A stretch of 64,000 bases of DNA from Pyricularia pennisetigena (GCF_004337985.1 NC_043742.1:3520176-3584175), one strand, 5' to 3'. Positions 37,601 through 49,039 are shown, counted from the stretch's first letter. A program made the numbers and translations. The notes: generated from the sequence alone by a model not told the origin.

Positions 37601-39487
37601 GTCAAGAATGCAATGGAGCTCCTGCGGTCAGTCGTTGCGGGCGGCTGGGAAGGTTTGCCATCGCAGCTACTCCAAGTCCCTGGCATAGGACCAGTCTCCA
37701 TGCGCAAACTTACTGCGCGCGGCATTACAAGCATGTCATCATTGTTTGAAGCAGACTACATGGCAATTGAGAACTTTCTAGCCCGGAAGCCACCCTTTGG
37801 CAAGAATCTCATGGACACCATGAAAATGTTCCCCAAGCTGAGCCTTGAACTCAAGCTCTCTGAAGCTCCCAACTCGAGTCACACCAACGGAGATGATCTT
37901 GCGGTGGTTACAATTGAGGCAAAACTGACTTGCCAGCGCCTGGATAGTGGCGGCGCTTTACCAGGTGGCAGGGTTGGATATCTCACATTCCTTGCCGAGA
38001 CCTCAGAAAAGCGCCTGGTCTACTTTTGGCGTGGACGAGACTGGAAAGCCAAAGACGACGGTATGAAACTGAAATTCTCGGCGCAATTGACCAACGGGGA
38101 GACTGAAATCTCTTGCCACTTGAACTGCGAGGGTTTGGTAGGGCTCGGCGTCTCGAAGACTGCCCATTGCAATTTTCGAAAACCCGCATCCGCGAGAAGG
38201 GCGTCACAGAAGTCACTGCAGCGTATGCCATCCGCGACAAAGCCAGCCAAAAGCAAAATTGCTGGCAACCATCCCACTTCGCCCATCGAAATTGACGACG
38301 ACTTGGAAGATGATGATCTTCTTCAGGTATTGGACCAGGTAGAGCACACATCAACATCGCGCCCTCTTAAAAGACCTCGTGGAGACAACGCCGGTGAAGA
38401 AGATGATGATGACGATGATTTCCCTTCCGTCGAGCACCTTTCAAGAACGAACAAGGCAACCTCTCCGGAGCCGATAGCCCACGAGCCGGTACAGCTCCCC
38501 AACGGAAGATGGAAATGCAACCACACTTGTTCAGAGTTCGGGCTCACCAAGACCGGAAAGCCATGCAAACATAACTGCTGCCATGAGGGACTTGAGAAGA
38601 AGCCCAAGTCAAAGAGCAGGGCAAAGATGGATGGTAATAGCAAAGAGAGAAAGTTGGAGGGCGAAGAACAAGTCAACAGCGGTGCTAGGAGTCCCGGGTC
38701 ATCGGCAGCAAAGAACGCGCTGAGCAGTTCCATGCCTCCGCCCAAGAAGCAGAAGACTCTCAAGGGAGCCGAGTCGCAGAGCCTGCAAAGAAACTCAACC
38801 ACCTCTGTTGCTTCAGACAAAAGAGCCCAGAAGTACCTGGCGCCAACTTCATATCAGATACGAAGGGCAACTGTCATTGATTTGTCTCAGGAAGACAGCG
38901 CATCGTCACCCGAGGAGGCCGAAGGCAACGATACTGGCGATGACCCTGAAGTAGTGTCTTTGCAGCATCGAGGCCGACATGACCGTCGTCTAGAGGATTG
39001 GGGCCACCCCGAACATTTTGATTTTGACAACTTTGAGTATCCAGACCCCAGCAAAGCTGCTCAGGCTCCGCCAGGCCCTTTCAAGGAAGGCGGAATGGAT
39101 GTCACCTTGACACCCGAGCCCATGCTAGGGATCACGGTCTCTGGCGGAATCTCTGAGGAAGACCAAAAGAAGCTTCTGGAAGCGTCACGGATGCTAGGTT
39201 TGCGCTCTTCTCCGGAAATTGCTCATAATGATATGGCCGAGGACTCGAGCTTGCCTGGAAGTTCATATAAGCTGGCCGACGAGCCGGAGAGCGACTTCTA
39301 CAAGCTGGAACCTGAGCTTGATTTGGGCCAGAACTCGATTCCCACACCTGAGGCACACGAGGACGAGAACATGGATGACACAATTGTGGTTGCTAATCCT
39401 ATCAAGGCAGCAGAGCCGGAATGGGTCAACGAAATGGATGCTGACATAATGGATTTCTTCCGGGACAGCAACATCACGTTCATCTAG
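34656..39487 (+). CDS. MER3: meiotic ATP-dependent DNA helicase MER3/HFM1 (Ski2-like, Sec63 domain)
   Basis: Four exons, 34656-34869, 34953-35324, 35383-37214 and 37280-39487, encode 1541 residues. The enzyme unwinds and stabilises recombination intermediates and promotes interfering crossovers in meiotic prophase. Residues 1-250 are Ser/Pro-rich and disordered. The helicase core follows: Walker A APTGSGKT (about 313-317), DEVH box in LIDEVHFLKD (about 417-420), SATVPN, FCFTRKSCE, VAFHHAGLEQQDR, TSTLSVGVNLP and MLGRAGRPQFD, then a winged-helix region. Exon 4 begins with the Sec63 domain (LMTLAKAEEFKDLYVKANEK) and includes a helix-hairpin-helix-like LLQVPGIGPVSMRKL. A cysteine/histidine-rich motif (WKCNHTC to CKHNCCHEGLEKKPK) lies near 1215-1250 in the acidic tail, and I associate this motif with fungal Mer3. 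All splice phases agree. Confidence 0.93.
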
Positions 39488-39620
39488 TCGCGAGCCGGAG
39501 TACTAGTCTTGTTAGCCTCATGGACGTCGCTGGTTAGAGGTCACTCTTGTAGAGCTGTTTTGTCGGACCTTTTTGCAAGGCAGTTGTGGATTGAGCGGCA
39601 ATCGCTTCTGGTTTTGTTTT

Positions 39621-40509
39621 NNNNNNNNNNNNNNNNNNNNNNNNNNNNNNNNNNNNNNNNNNNNNNNNNNNNNNNNNNNNNNNNNNNNNNNNNNNNNNNN
39701 NNNNNNNNNNNNNNNNNNNNNNNNNNNNNNNNNNNNNNNNNNNNNNNNNNNNNNNNNNNNNNNNNNNNNNNNNNNNNNNNNNNNNNNNNNNNNNNNNNNN
39801 NNNNNNNNNNNNNNNNNNNNNNNNNNNNNNNNNNNNNNNNNNNNNNNNNNNNNNNNNNNNNNNNNNNNNNNNNNNNNNNNNNNNNNNNNNNNNNNNNNNN
39901 NNNNNNNNNNNNNNNNNNNNNNNNNNNNNNNNNNNNNNNNNNNNNNNNNNNNNNNNNNNNNNNNNNNNNNNNNNNNNNNNNNNNNNNNNNNNNNNNNNNN
40001 NNNNNNNNNNNNNNNNNNNNNNNNNNNNNNNNNNNNNNNNNNNNNNNNNNNNNNNNNNNNNNNNNNNNNNNNNNNNNNNNNNNNNNNNNNNNNNNNNNNN
40101 NNNNNNNNNNNNNNNNNNNNNNNNNNNNNNNNNNNNNNNNNNNNNNNNNNNNNNNNNNNNNNNNNNNNNNNNNNNNNNNNNNNNNNNNNNNNNNNNNNNN
40201 NNNNNNNNNNNNNNNNNNNNNNNNNNNNNNNNNNNNNNNNNNNNNNNNNNNNNNNNNNNNNNNNNNNNNNNNNNNNNNNNNNNNNNNNNNNNNNNNNNNN
40301 NNNNNNNNNNNNNNNNNNNNNNNNNNNNNNNNNNNNNNNNNNNNNNNNNNNNNNNNNNNNNNNNNNNNNNNNNNNNNNNNNNNNNNNNNNNNNNNNNNNN
40401 NNNNNNNNNNNNNNNNNNNNNNNNNNNNNNNNNNNNNNNNNNNNNNNNNNNNNNNNNNNNNNNNNNNNNNNNNNNNNNNNNNNNNNNNNNNNNNNNNNNN
40501 NNNNNNNNN
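39621..40509. other. assembly gap (889 Ns)
   Basis: Unresolved bases. The left edge is T-rich and the right edge is a poly-T run, so the gap probably lies in a homopolymer or repeat. The helicase gene ends 133 bp before it and the next gene starts 267 bp after it, so no called gene is interrupted. Confidence 0.99.
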
Positions 40510-40776
40510 TTTTTTTTTTTTTTTTTTTTTGACATATTTATTGTTAAGACCTTAGCGGGCGCCTTCAACTACCTGACCTATCAGTATCCTTACAATTTGC
40601 GAGTCAATCTTGTCGGTGGTGGAAATAACCAAAAGAAGATATACCAATACACAAAACAAAGCAAAACGGAAATCTACACGCTTGTCTAGGTTAGGCGCGC
40701 TGGTAACCAGGACAACTTTGAGATAGCTTGGGCAACTTTGGTTTTTTTTTGGCAATCAAGCCCAGAAACCTCCAGC

Positions 40777-41855
40777 ATGGCCGACGAAAAGAAATCTAGA
40801 CACTCGTGGAATCCCTTCTCCAGCCAAGGGCGCACAAGTCCTCAGCCGCCACGACCTCTGTCACAAGGCGAGCCACCATCACAAGCACCGTCCGACCCGG
40901 CCAAGGGACCAAGGCAGCCCGAGCAGCAGCACCTGCAACCGCCGCCGTCGTTCCAGGAATCGCAGGCGCACGCGGCCCCGCCGGCCGCGGCGGCGTCTTC
41001 GTCCTCGTCTTCGGCGCCCGTGTTCCGTTCGCAGTTCGCCTGCGTCACGCTGAACATGTTTGACCGCATCCGGCTCATCAACTTTCCACCGGAGGAGGTC
41101 GACGCGGTGCGCGAGGTGGTGATCCGCGTCTGGCCCGAGGGCATCAAGGACGTGCGTCCGTACGGCGGCGCGACCGAGATCAAGTGCCGTAGGTGGCCGT
41201 TCTCGTCGGGTCAGTTCAACGGAGATGACAACTCGCGGCGCCTGGTCATGCGCCTCGTCAATGTGCTGTTCGATATGGGGTGGGTTCTGCAGACTACCTT
41301 GGACATGAGCAACAAGGAATATGACAAAGGTCAGTCGGGAATTTTGAGTTCTATGCTTAACTCTATTTTTTTTCTTTTTTCTTTCTTTTTTTGGCAAGTA
41401 ACGGCGCACACTTTTTCTCCAGTATTAACTTTGAACTAAACACCATCCCAGACGCTCTGTTCTTCAGAAAGCAATCGCCCCCACCGCCCCCTTGCGATTG
41501 GATAATCATGTCGTTCGACACGTACAGCAAGACCAAAATCATCGGCGACCTGCCGCCAGAACTGGCCTCGGGGCTGGTGCAGGTCTTCCAGGGCACAGGC
41601 ATCCTCAAGCGTCACGAGTTCGCCGGCGACAGGCTCAAGATACACCTCCACGGCTACCCGTGGGCGCCCGACGGCCAGGCCACCGTCACGACGCGCATGA
41701 TGATCATCAGGGTCCTCGAGTGCATGGAGGCGTTTGGGTTCAGCGTTTACACCAGCATGGACATGACGTGCGGACAGGAGGGGAGGGAGACGGACGTCAT
41801 GATATGCTGTCGGCAGAAGGGGTGGGTGCAGGGCCAGCCGGTGTGGCATCGGTGA
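40777..41855 (+). CDS. fungus-specific protein with two copies of a ~90-residue module
   Basis: Two exons, 40777-41329 and 41452-41855, encode 318 residues. The intron (122 bp) splits a Gly/Asp codon in phase 1. Residues 1-85 are Pro/Gln/Ser-rich. Two homologous modules follow. Module 1 runs from RIRLINFPPEEV to DALFFRKQ and module 2 from KTKIIGDLPPEL to DVMICCRQ. Both share the pattern I-I/L-I, PPE, a G-I turn, a W/P-W strand, R-x-V/I-x-R, then GW/GF and TSMDM/TTLDM, and end in a D-x-L/M-F/C-F/C-R strand. They are joined by FRKQSPPPPP. The same architecture (FRKQ, PPPPP, aromatic W-I-x-M-S-F) is one I recall in fungal proteins of unknown function. No catalytic residue, signal or membrane segment is visible. 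A diverged copy lies 1.7 kb downstream. Confidence 0.82.
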
Positions 41856-43510
41856 CGTGGTTTGCACGGTAACTTGTCATTTCTGTTTCATGGAAGCCAG
41901 TGTACATGTGATAGCCACCATTTGGTGATGTTAATGAAGCAAGTTGGGTTAGCTATTGACTCTGCTTTGGCTAGCAACATAAGTTGCCTGTTCCCAGGCG
42001 AAACCACGAGGAGGTTCAGAGTATGATCGCCCGCTAATATACATTAAAGTTCCTCAAAATGCCGTAAAAGGCCGTCGACGAACCAAGGCAAGCACAAATG
42101 ACTTTGAAAATAGGAAAAAAAAGGAAGAACAAGAAAAAGACAAGAAAAAGACAAGAAAAAGACAAGAAAAAGACAAGAAAAAGACAAGAAAAAGACAAGA
42201 AAAAGACAAGAAAAAGACAAGAAAAAGACAAGAAAAAGACAAGAAAAAGACAAGAAAAAGACAAGAAAAAGACAAGAAAAAGACAAGAAAAAGACAAGAA
42301 AAAGACAAGAAAAAGACAAGAAAAAGACAAACAATAAAAACGCTCACTCAATCATCATAAATCCGCAAATAATGTTGGCCATAGATTATTTCCCCGTTCA
42401 TTGGGGCGCCCCTTGCGAAGGTTACCCAAAATGGCACCCAAAGGAGCCCTAAGAGGCGAAAAAGGCCCTTGGGCCGCCAATTATTGCTGGCCATCCCCTC
42501 CTCTCATCTGCAATGGCCTGGACAAACCAGGACATCAAATGGCCAAAAAAAGAGGCCATTGCTGCCGCCAAGAAATCTTCGAATGTAACCATTGTGGCCA
42601 GTTGGTTCGTGTGTCTGTGTGCTGTCTGTCTCTTTGCGTTAGTGTTTGTTAGCTCGCTCTTTGTTTGAAATTAGATGCCAGATTTTTTCAAGGACATGGG
42701 TGGCGAAACAGCGTTTTTATAAAGCCCATTTATGGGTTTGTTCGTGGTTCTTGCTCATAGCTGCGTTGTGTCCCGAATCGAGTTTTGATGTTTTTTATAC
42801 CCTTTTTATAGTACGTGGTAAAGCAGGCTACTGATGAGAAATCAGTTTCCATGGACGTGAAAACAGATTGGTGGAGATTCAAGGGCAGGTTCTTGGTCAA
42901 GTTCCCAACTACTGTAGGTATGAATGCACAAGAGACTGCAAAACCCTGGCAAGCCCATATCAAGTACGAATATCACACATGTCTGACAAACCGGCCCTGA
43001 CAAAGCGTAGAGGTTTGAGCAGCTGCATAGCCAAGAATGGCTAGTAACTAATCTGTCAATTTTAAAATGGCTAATTATTCAAATTCAAAGTATATGTGTC
43101 CGGTTGGTTGACAAGGTTAGTCAATGGGACGAAGGCTAATACTTGTTTTAATACTATCCCAGTTGAAAGAAATTGTTCTAAGCAAACTAGCCCAGCATCG
43201 GGCTGATGGAGATAAAGCAGCATGGGCTTTAAGCTTTAGCTGATTTCTGTGGTCGTTCTATCTCATGTAAAGCAAGTGCCAGAGCGGTTCCATTCTGCGC
43301 GTTTGATAATGGTGAAATCTTCAAATATAAAAGCAGTTCGCTCTTCCTTTGTCTGCTGCAATTTTGATTCAGCAAAAAATACTGACCATCTTTGCTAAGA
43401 CGCCTTTGTTTGAAGCTTGTGCCCAGGCTGGCAATTCCTGATTTAAAATAGCCCTGTTTCACCTCCAATTATTCACAACTTCCTTTTCTCCTGCCATTAT
43501 AGGTGACAAC
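41856..43510. other. spacer between tandem paralogues, with minisatellite
   Basis: Separates the intact two-module gene from its decayed paralogue. It contains the 11 bp minisatellite at 42130-42329 and a segment at 42608-42661 that resembles one at about 45076-45130. No convincing gene is present. The frame at 42401-42652 is short and has no recognised domain. Confidence 0.5.
42130..42329. repeat. 11 bp minisatellite, about 18 perfect copies
   Basis: The unit CAAGAAAAAGA repeats head to tail for about 200 bp with essentially no variation. Because 11 is not a multiple of three and the unit has no stop codon in any register, the array is open in several frames on both strands. This creates spurious Lys/Arg-rich (plus) and Phe/Leu/Ser-rich (minus) frames of 79-105 codons. 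Homogeneity indicates recent expansion. Confidence 0.96.
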
Positions 43511-44506
43511 ATGGACTCGTCAGACTTGTTCATCGAGCAAGAGGCCGAAAGTTACCCACTTCAGCCATTACTTGAGCCATTGGCATATTTACCAGGCGGA
43601 TCAACAGGCGTGCGTGTCAACAGAGAGGGTAACAACTTGGATGCAGCTCCGCCCTCATTTGAAGATTCACAGGCAGCGGCAGCAGCGGCGGCAACGACAG
43701 CAAGAGCGAGAGCAGAAACCACACCTTCGAATTTCAACTTTGCCTATCTGAGTTTCAAGTCAGGTCGTCCTGAAAGGCCTCAAATCCGGTCTCACAAATT
43801 TTCAGATCAGGAAAACAAGGTCATCGGTGCATTTATATCAACTACTTGGTCCAAAGGCATTGGAACCGAAGAGCGGTTTCGCGATGCGGATCTGATCAAG
43901 CTTCGCAACTATGATCCTAGCCTATTGGGTGATTACGAGCTTTGGCCCAGCGTAATTTTGGATATCTTCAATATCTTATCAAACAATGGCTGGGTCGCGC
44001 AGGCTGCCTTGCCCCTGACCAGGTCATTCTGTGAAAGTTGTAGGCATTTCGGATCTCCTTTCCTCAAATCACTGGCGACTGCCAGCAGCAGCGCCAGACA
44101 TAGGAATGAGGAATCTAACAGTGATAACATCGTGCAGTATGCAGCTCAGACTCAATATTTCCAAGAAAGCAACCGCTTCCGTCGCCGCTGTCGTGGTCGG
44201 ACTGGATTCTGATGTCTTTCGAGAAGGACAAGAGCGATCGGCTCAAAATGTTTGGCGACTTTCCCTTCGGCTTCGTTCGAGAGCTGAGGTATGTCTTTCT
44301 CGACACGGGGGAGCTCCAGCGTTACAATCTCACAGGCAAAACGTTGGAAACTAAGATGAGCCTTTGACGATAGCACGGTTGGGGCGCGCAAGATTCTCAT
44401 TGACATTCTGGGATTTATGGATACGTTTGGCTTCTCCGTATACACAAACTTCGAGATGAAGCTCAGCAAATGGGGATGTGAACAGTTGGTTTTTTGTTGC
44501 AGATAA
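43511..44506 (+). pseudogene. frameshifted paralogue of the two-module protein
   Basis: Starts MDSSDLFIEQEAES. Exon 1 is open to about 44030-44036, and exon 2 resumes at 44150 after a CTCAG acceptor in phase 1, reading SIFPRKQPLPSPLSWSDWIL. This matches ALFFRKQSPPPPP and CDWIIMSF of the intact gene, so intron position and phase are conserved. Module 2 continues to a premature stop at 44365-44367. The remaining homology (DSTVGARKILIDILGFMDTF, then GFSVYTNFEMK to FCCR and stop at 44504) lies one frame over, and about eight residues are missing at the junction. Either the gene is decayed or there is a one-base assembly error. Module 1 is much more diverged than module 2. The donor (GTGAAA at 44031 or GTTGTA at 44037) is also weak, which favours decay. 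Confidence 0.72.
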
Positions 44507-47323
44507 AGTTTAGTCTACAATCGCCCTCTCAGGCAATTGCGGCCAGCTTTACCACTGTTATCCTGTTCACAAATTTATGACATGTAAATCAAATGTATTT
44601 AATGCTTTTTTTTGCCAGTGTGGACGTCGCCAATAGATTTGACAGTCCCTTGTGCAATTCGTCCCAGCGTTTGTCTGTTCTGGGAAGGGGCTAGCTTCAA
44701 ATTCAAGGGAACATCGAGCATCTCTGCAACAAACAACCAACCATCCCCATCGCCTCATTCTTTTCAAACAGCTCATCCATATACAATCAACGCAAACTCC
44801 AAGACTTACACGTTCTGCTACTCAACGCATTCTATCCTCGGCTCGTAATGAGACGACACATTCCGTTTGCATCGAATCCGTCAATCACTCTTTTCTCCTC
44901 CGAAACCAAGACCTCCAGGCTCGAACCTCGAAAATGGCCCTTCGTTCTACCCCATTATGCCCGTAAGAATCGAATCTTGTGTCTGCCACAATCTTACCAA
45001 GAAAGATTGCCCAAGACTTTCGGTATCAACCCAAGTCGCCAAAGCTTTCGGCTGCCAGATCCTTGTCAAACAACAGGTGTGTCTGTGTTCTGTCTGCTCT
45101 CGCGCCGTGTCAAGTGTTTGTTAGCTCCTCTTTGCCATCCACGCAACCTTTCTCATGCGTGGAAACGGTCACATATTCAATTGTCCCAATACTTTTGGGC
45201 TTTTTTGCCCTCTCTTTTTGCCTATCTACTTTTGGGACTTTCAGAGCAGCCCGCAATACTCTACTTTCTTTCTCAACCTCTCTACGGCGTCCGCGGCTTT
45301 TGCTCGGACAGTCTCCAGATCAACTCAATGGTAAGCTCGTATGCTCGCAGGGGCCAGAAGACCAAGCCAACATGGATGATGTGGCTGTGCCCATGAACCA
45401 TGATCAATACGGCACAGATGTCAAACTGCTACACATTTGAGGGTTGAGTTCCTTTGCTGAACAGAAACTTTTTCGGTTAGAAGCCCAGATGTCTTTCAAA
45501 AAAAAAGTATTAACAGCTCCTCCAAAAGACTAGGGCACCCTGTTTTCATTGAAATCCTATCGTGCCAATGCCCACCTCGAGTCGAGACCTACCACGCAGC
45601 CACAATACTGCCGCTCATCACGTCGTCAAAGTCATTGTGATCGACAATATCATGGTCAGCTTGTCGACGCGGAGATTGCACTTTTGATCTTCACTCAATC
45701 TTTCCCGACACCAAAGCTCTCATTACCAAAGAGGACGATATTTTCGTCATGCTAGAGCATTCAGTCACACAAACATACGACACACAACTGATTCGGAGCA
45801 GCCACCCTCGTGTCTGTGACAGTCCCTCGATGGAAACAACAAAAACAAAGCCTACACCATGCAGCATACTGCAATGCCCAGTTTGTCTAGAACGAGTTGG
45901 TTGAACTACTAGTCCAAGAACTCTCCAGCTCCTCTCGGCCGCACCTACGTCAGACACTTATGTGCAACTGCATCCAGCCACAGGAGCATCTTCACCGATG
46001 CCAAGCAAAATAGTACCTTAGGACACCAAATTTTGACCAAGACGGGCTCTTGGCAGCCGACCAGCAGCTGAGGCGCCATAGCAATGCAGCGCACAACCGC
46101 CCCCATTGTCTTTGCCTACATAACCTTCTGTTGGTCACTGAACAAGATATTGGAGCCCGGGGCAGTGAATGGTCATACGTGACTTTCTTCATGCCCCATC
46201 ATTGACGCGCGCGATGATTCTGTCCCGGCGATCAAGTCCTCCTTCTACAGTGTGCATCTGTAGTCGTCAAGCTTAGGATACTCAGGCCTTTGGAGGCATG
46301 GTCGTGAAGCTTCAGAGCATTGGGAAGCTTGAAGTGTCAAGTTCGTCCAAGACAGTCATGGGCTGCCTAGATGCTGCCTCAAAGGTTTACGGCTCGATTC
46401 TAAAAAGAATATGTGTAATCCATGCTGGTCCGGCAACCAGGATGGTTTCCTTGACCTGTCATCATGAATTGGACAGTGAAAATGTTGACACAGACGGCGC
46501 GTGGGAACATAAAGAAGCAGGGGTCGTCAGGAAGCTGAAGATGTGACTCGTCTATAGTTACAGTGCTAGTATTAGTGCGTGCTTGGGGCGTGGGGTTTGA
46601 ATTGAGGGACTCAGAAAGGGGCAACTCGTCAAGCAGTCTATTCTTGTAGCTAGCACTCGCTTTTGGGACACTTCAATATGAATACAGAGGGAGATGTTCA
46701 CACACCTAACGCCCACCTCCACATTACCGTTGTAAATACTCATCTATCTAGTCGCCGACCTGCCTAACTACAGACGGTAAGATGTCCGGGTTCTGCTGTT
46801 TCAAAGCCGGAATAAGTGGGGATTGATCGGAGGCCGCCAACACTTACGCCGACGGGTCTATCGGGCCAATATTGCATATACTTATTGACGCAATCCGAGT
46901 ATGGGTCGCGGTGTTCAGGCTTGGATTTACTTGCCAAGGTATATCCCATTCTCCGCACGATGCAAGCAAGCTTCACGCAAGCAGCAACAAGAACCTGTTG
47001 CCAGCACGATGTCTGCCATGAGTAAGGAAACTCTGGTTTCATCTCATCCCTTATAACGGAAACCAACAAGCATGTTGCCCACACCCGTGTTCTCCACCGT
47101 CTACGAACGGACGAATGAAGGTAATATTGACCGCATGGCAAAGGTTAACAATGGACGAATCCACGTGCCTCGCCCTTTGACCATCACCAAACTCCTATCA
47201 TTCCTCAACCAAAAGCAGAAAACCGGACTCAGACCTCGATTGGTTGAGCAACCCCCTTTTTTTTTTCTTTGCCACAAACTTCATCCCAAATCACAGAAAA
47301 CAAAGCTATCCAAGGACCCAGAA
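44507..47323. other. spacer with possible gene relics
   Basis: No intact gene. Frames on the plus strand near 44652-45440 and 45549-46200 have protein-like stretches interrupted by stops, so decayed coding sequence is possible, but I cannot name a family. The segment at about 45076-45130 resembles 42608-42661. The stretch 46800-47323 is probably the promoter and leader of the O-methyltransferase gene. Confidence 0.4.
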
Positions 47324-49039
47324 ATGGCAGCCCTCGAATCCCTCTCGCAGTCAGCTGACGCCCTCGACGACCTGGCCGCCAAGCTGAGCACCCGAGCCCG
47401 CGAGCTCCGGGTGTCGGTCAAAGCCGGCGACGAAGCAGCGGCGCGCGCACGGCGGTACGAGGCGCTGGACGCCGCGCAGGAGATCGTGTCGCTGCTCAAG
47501 GACCCTTCGGAGCAGTGGGCCGACACGCTGCAGAACGCGTCGCTGACGGCCGTGGTGCGGCTGTTCCAGCTGTGGAAGGTCTTTGACGCCATGCCTGCAG
47601 CGCCGGGGAGCAGCATCTCGTACGAGGAGCTGGCTGGCCAGACTGGGGTGCAAACGCAACTGCTGCGTGAGTTTCTCTTTTAGGGGGGAAAGGAAGAAAG
47701 TGACGAATGCGGTGGTTACGAGGACGGAGAGTCAGAGACCCGGAGATAATAAACTAACAAACTTTGCCCCTGATTTCGGCTGATGTAGGCAGACTGGCAT
47801 GGATGTTGGTGTCTGTAGGGCTGCTCAAGCAGGAGGGCGTCGATCGCATCTCCCACACCCCCAGGTCGCTGAACTACCTGGAGGGCACACACGGATCAGA
47901 CTTTCACAAGACGCTGTAGGTTTTTCAGGCCACCTTTCTGCGGAGATGGAGATCTCACGACTGGGGGCATTTGCATTGGCAAACTCCTCAAAACTGACAA
48001 TCGAAACCCCAACTTACCCCCCAACGACAGGTACAGCGTGGCGGTCAAGGCCTTCGCCTCGCTGCCCGAGTACTTTACCGAGTACGGGCCGCGCGAGCCG
48101 CAGGAGCAGAACCACATCCCGGCCACGTTCGCCGTGGGGATGCCGGAGCTGACCTTTTGGGACCACCTGGAGCGGCACCCGGAGATGATCGCGGCCTTTA
48201 TGCACAGCATCGCGCCCGCGGCGGCCAGGATGCCCATCACAGGCGTCTACGACTTTGGCTGGGTGGCCGAGGAGGCCGAGAGGGACGCGGGAGGGGACCG
48301 CGTGCTGATCAACGACGTCGGCGGCGGCACCGGCCACTGCGTCGTCGCCATCCAGGCTGAGAACCCGGCCATCCCAAAGGAGAGGTTCATGCTGCAGGAC
48401 CAGCACCACATCATTGATCAGCTGAAGAGGGAGGCTCCCGAGTCTCTCAGGGGGGTCAAATTGGCCGGTTTAGACTTTAACAAGGAGTCGCCTGAAAAAG
48501 GTAACTGTTTAGTGTTTTTTTTTTCTTTCTTTTTTTTTTTTTTTTTTTTTTTGTGTTTTCTTCTCTCTTTTTTTTCGCCACCACTACCTTTGAGACAAAA
48601 CCCACCCGTCTCATCCCCGCCTCCGCTTTTTTTTTCTCTCTCTCTCTCTTGTCTGGCACTATGCGCGTGGCGACGAGCACTTGCTTTGCTTTCGACGACC
48701 CAACTCTAACTCACACAATCTCTCAACCACACAGGGGCGCTAATCTACTATCTTCGACGCGTCCTGCACGACTACTCGGACAAGCTGGCGGTGAACATAC
48801 TGAGGAACACGGCGGCGGCCATGGCACCCGACAGCAGGATCCTCATCGCCGAGGACGTGGCGACGAACCCGCCACACCCGCTCACGGCCATGATGGACAT
48901 GCTGATGCTGACGTGCGGCGGCAAGGAGCGGACCATGGAGGACTTTGAGGCCGTCGTCAAGGAGGCAGGGTTGAGGGTCAGCAGCGTCTCGAGGAGTGCA
49001 GACTCGCCCATGGCCATCATAGAGTGTGTCAAGGCTTGA
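47324..49039 (+). CDS. O-methyltransferase, plant/fungal COMT-like family 2
   Basis: Four exons, 47324-47666, 47789-47915, 48031-48500 and 48735-49039, encode 414 residues. It uses S-adenosylmethionine to methylate a hydroxyl group, usually on an aromatic secondary metabolite. The N-terminal helical part (to about residue 155) includes the winged-helix dimerisation region ending SVGLLKQEGVDRISHTPRSL. The SAM site VLINDVGGGTGHCVVAIQ follows, then MLQDQHHIIDQL. The catalytic-base His is in YYLRRVLHDYSDKLA, and RILIAEDV is near the end. The start ATG at 47324 has G at -3; the frame is open further upstream but looks like leader. The last intron (234 bp) is full of T and CT tracts. No polyketide synthase, peptide synthetase or P450 is adjacent, so a cluster role is unproven. 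Confidence 0.9.

Noticed and set aside
39509..40568. Frames of 319-348 codons spanning the assembly gap
   Set aside because: They are almost entirely unknown bases; the frame is open only because N codons are not stops.
42034..42351. Four overlapping frames of 79-105 codons, Lys/Arg-rich or Phe/Leu/Ser-rich
   Set aside because: All are translations of the 11 bp minisatellite and occur on both strands at once.
44848..45396. 182-codon plus-strand frame after the pseudogene
   Set aside because: No recognisable domain and it overlaps similar-length frames in the other registers; kept only as a possible relic region.
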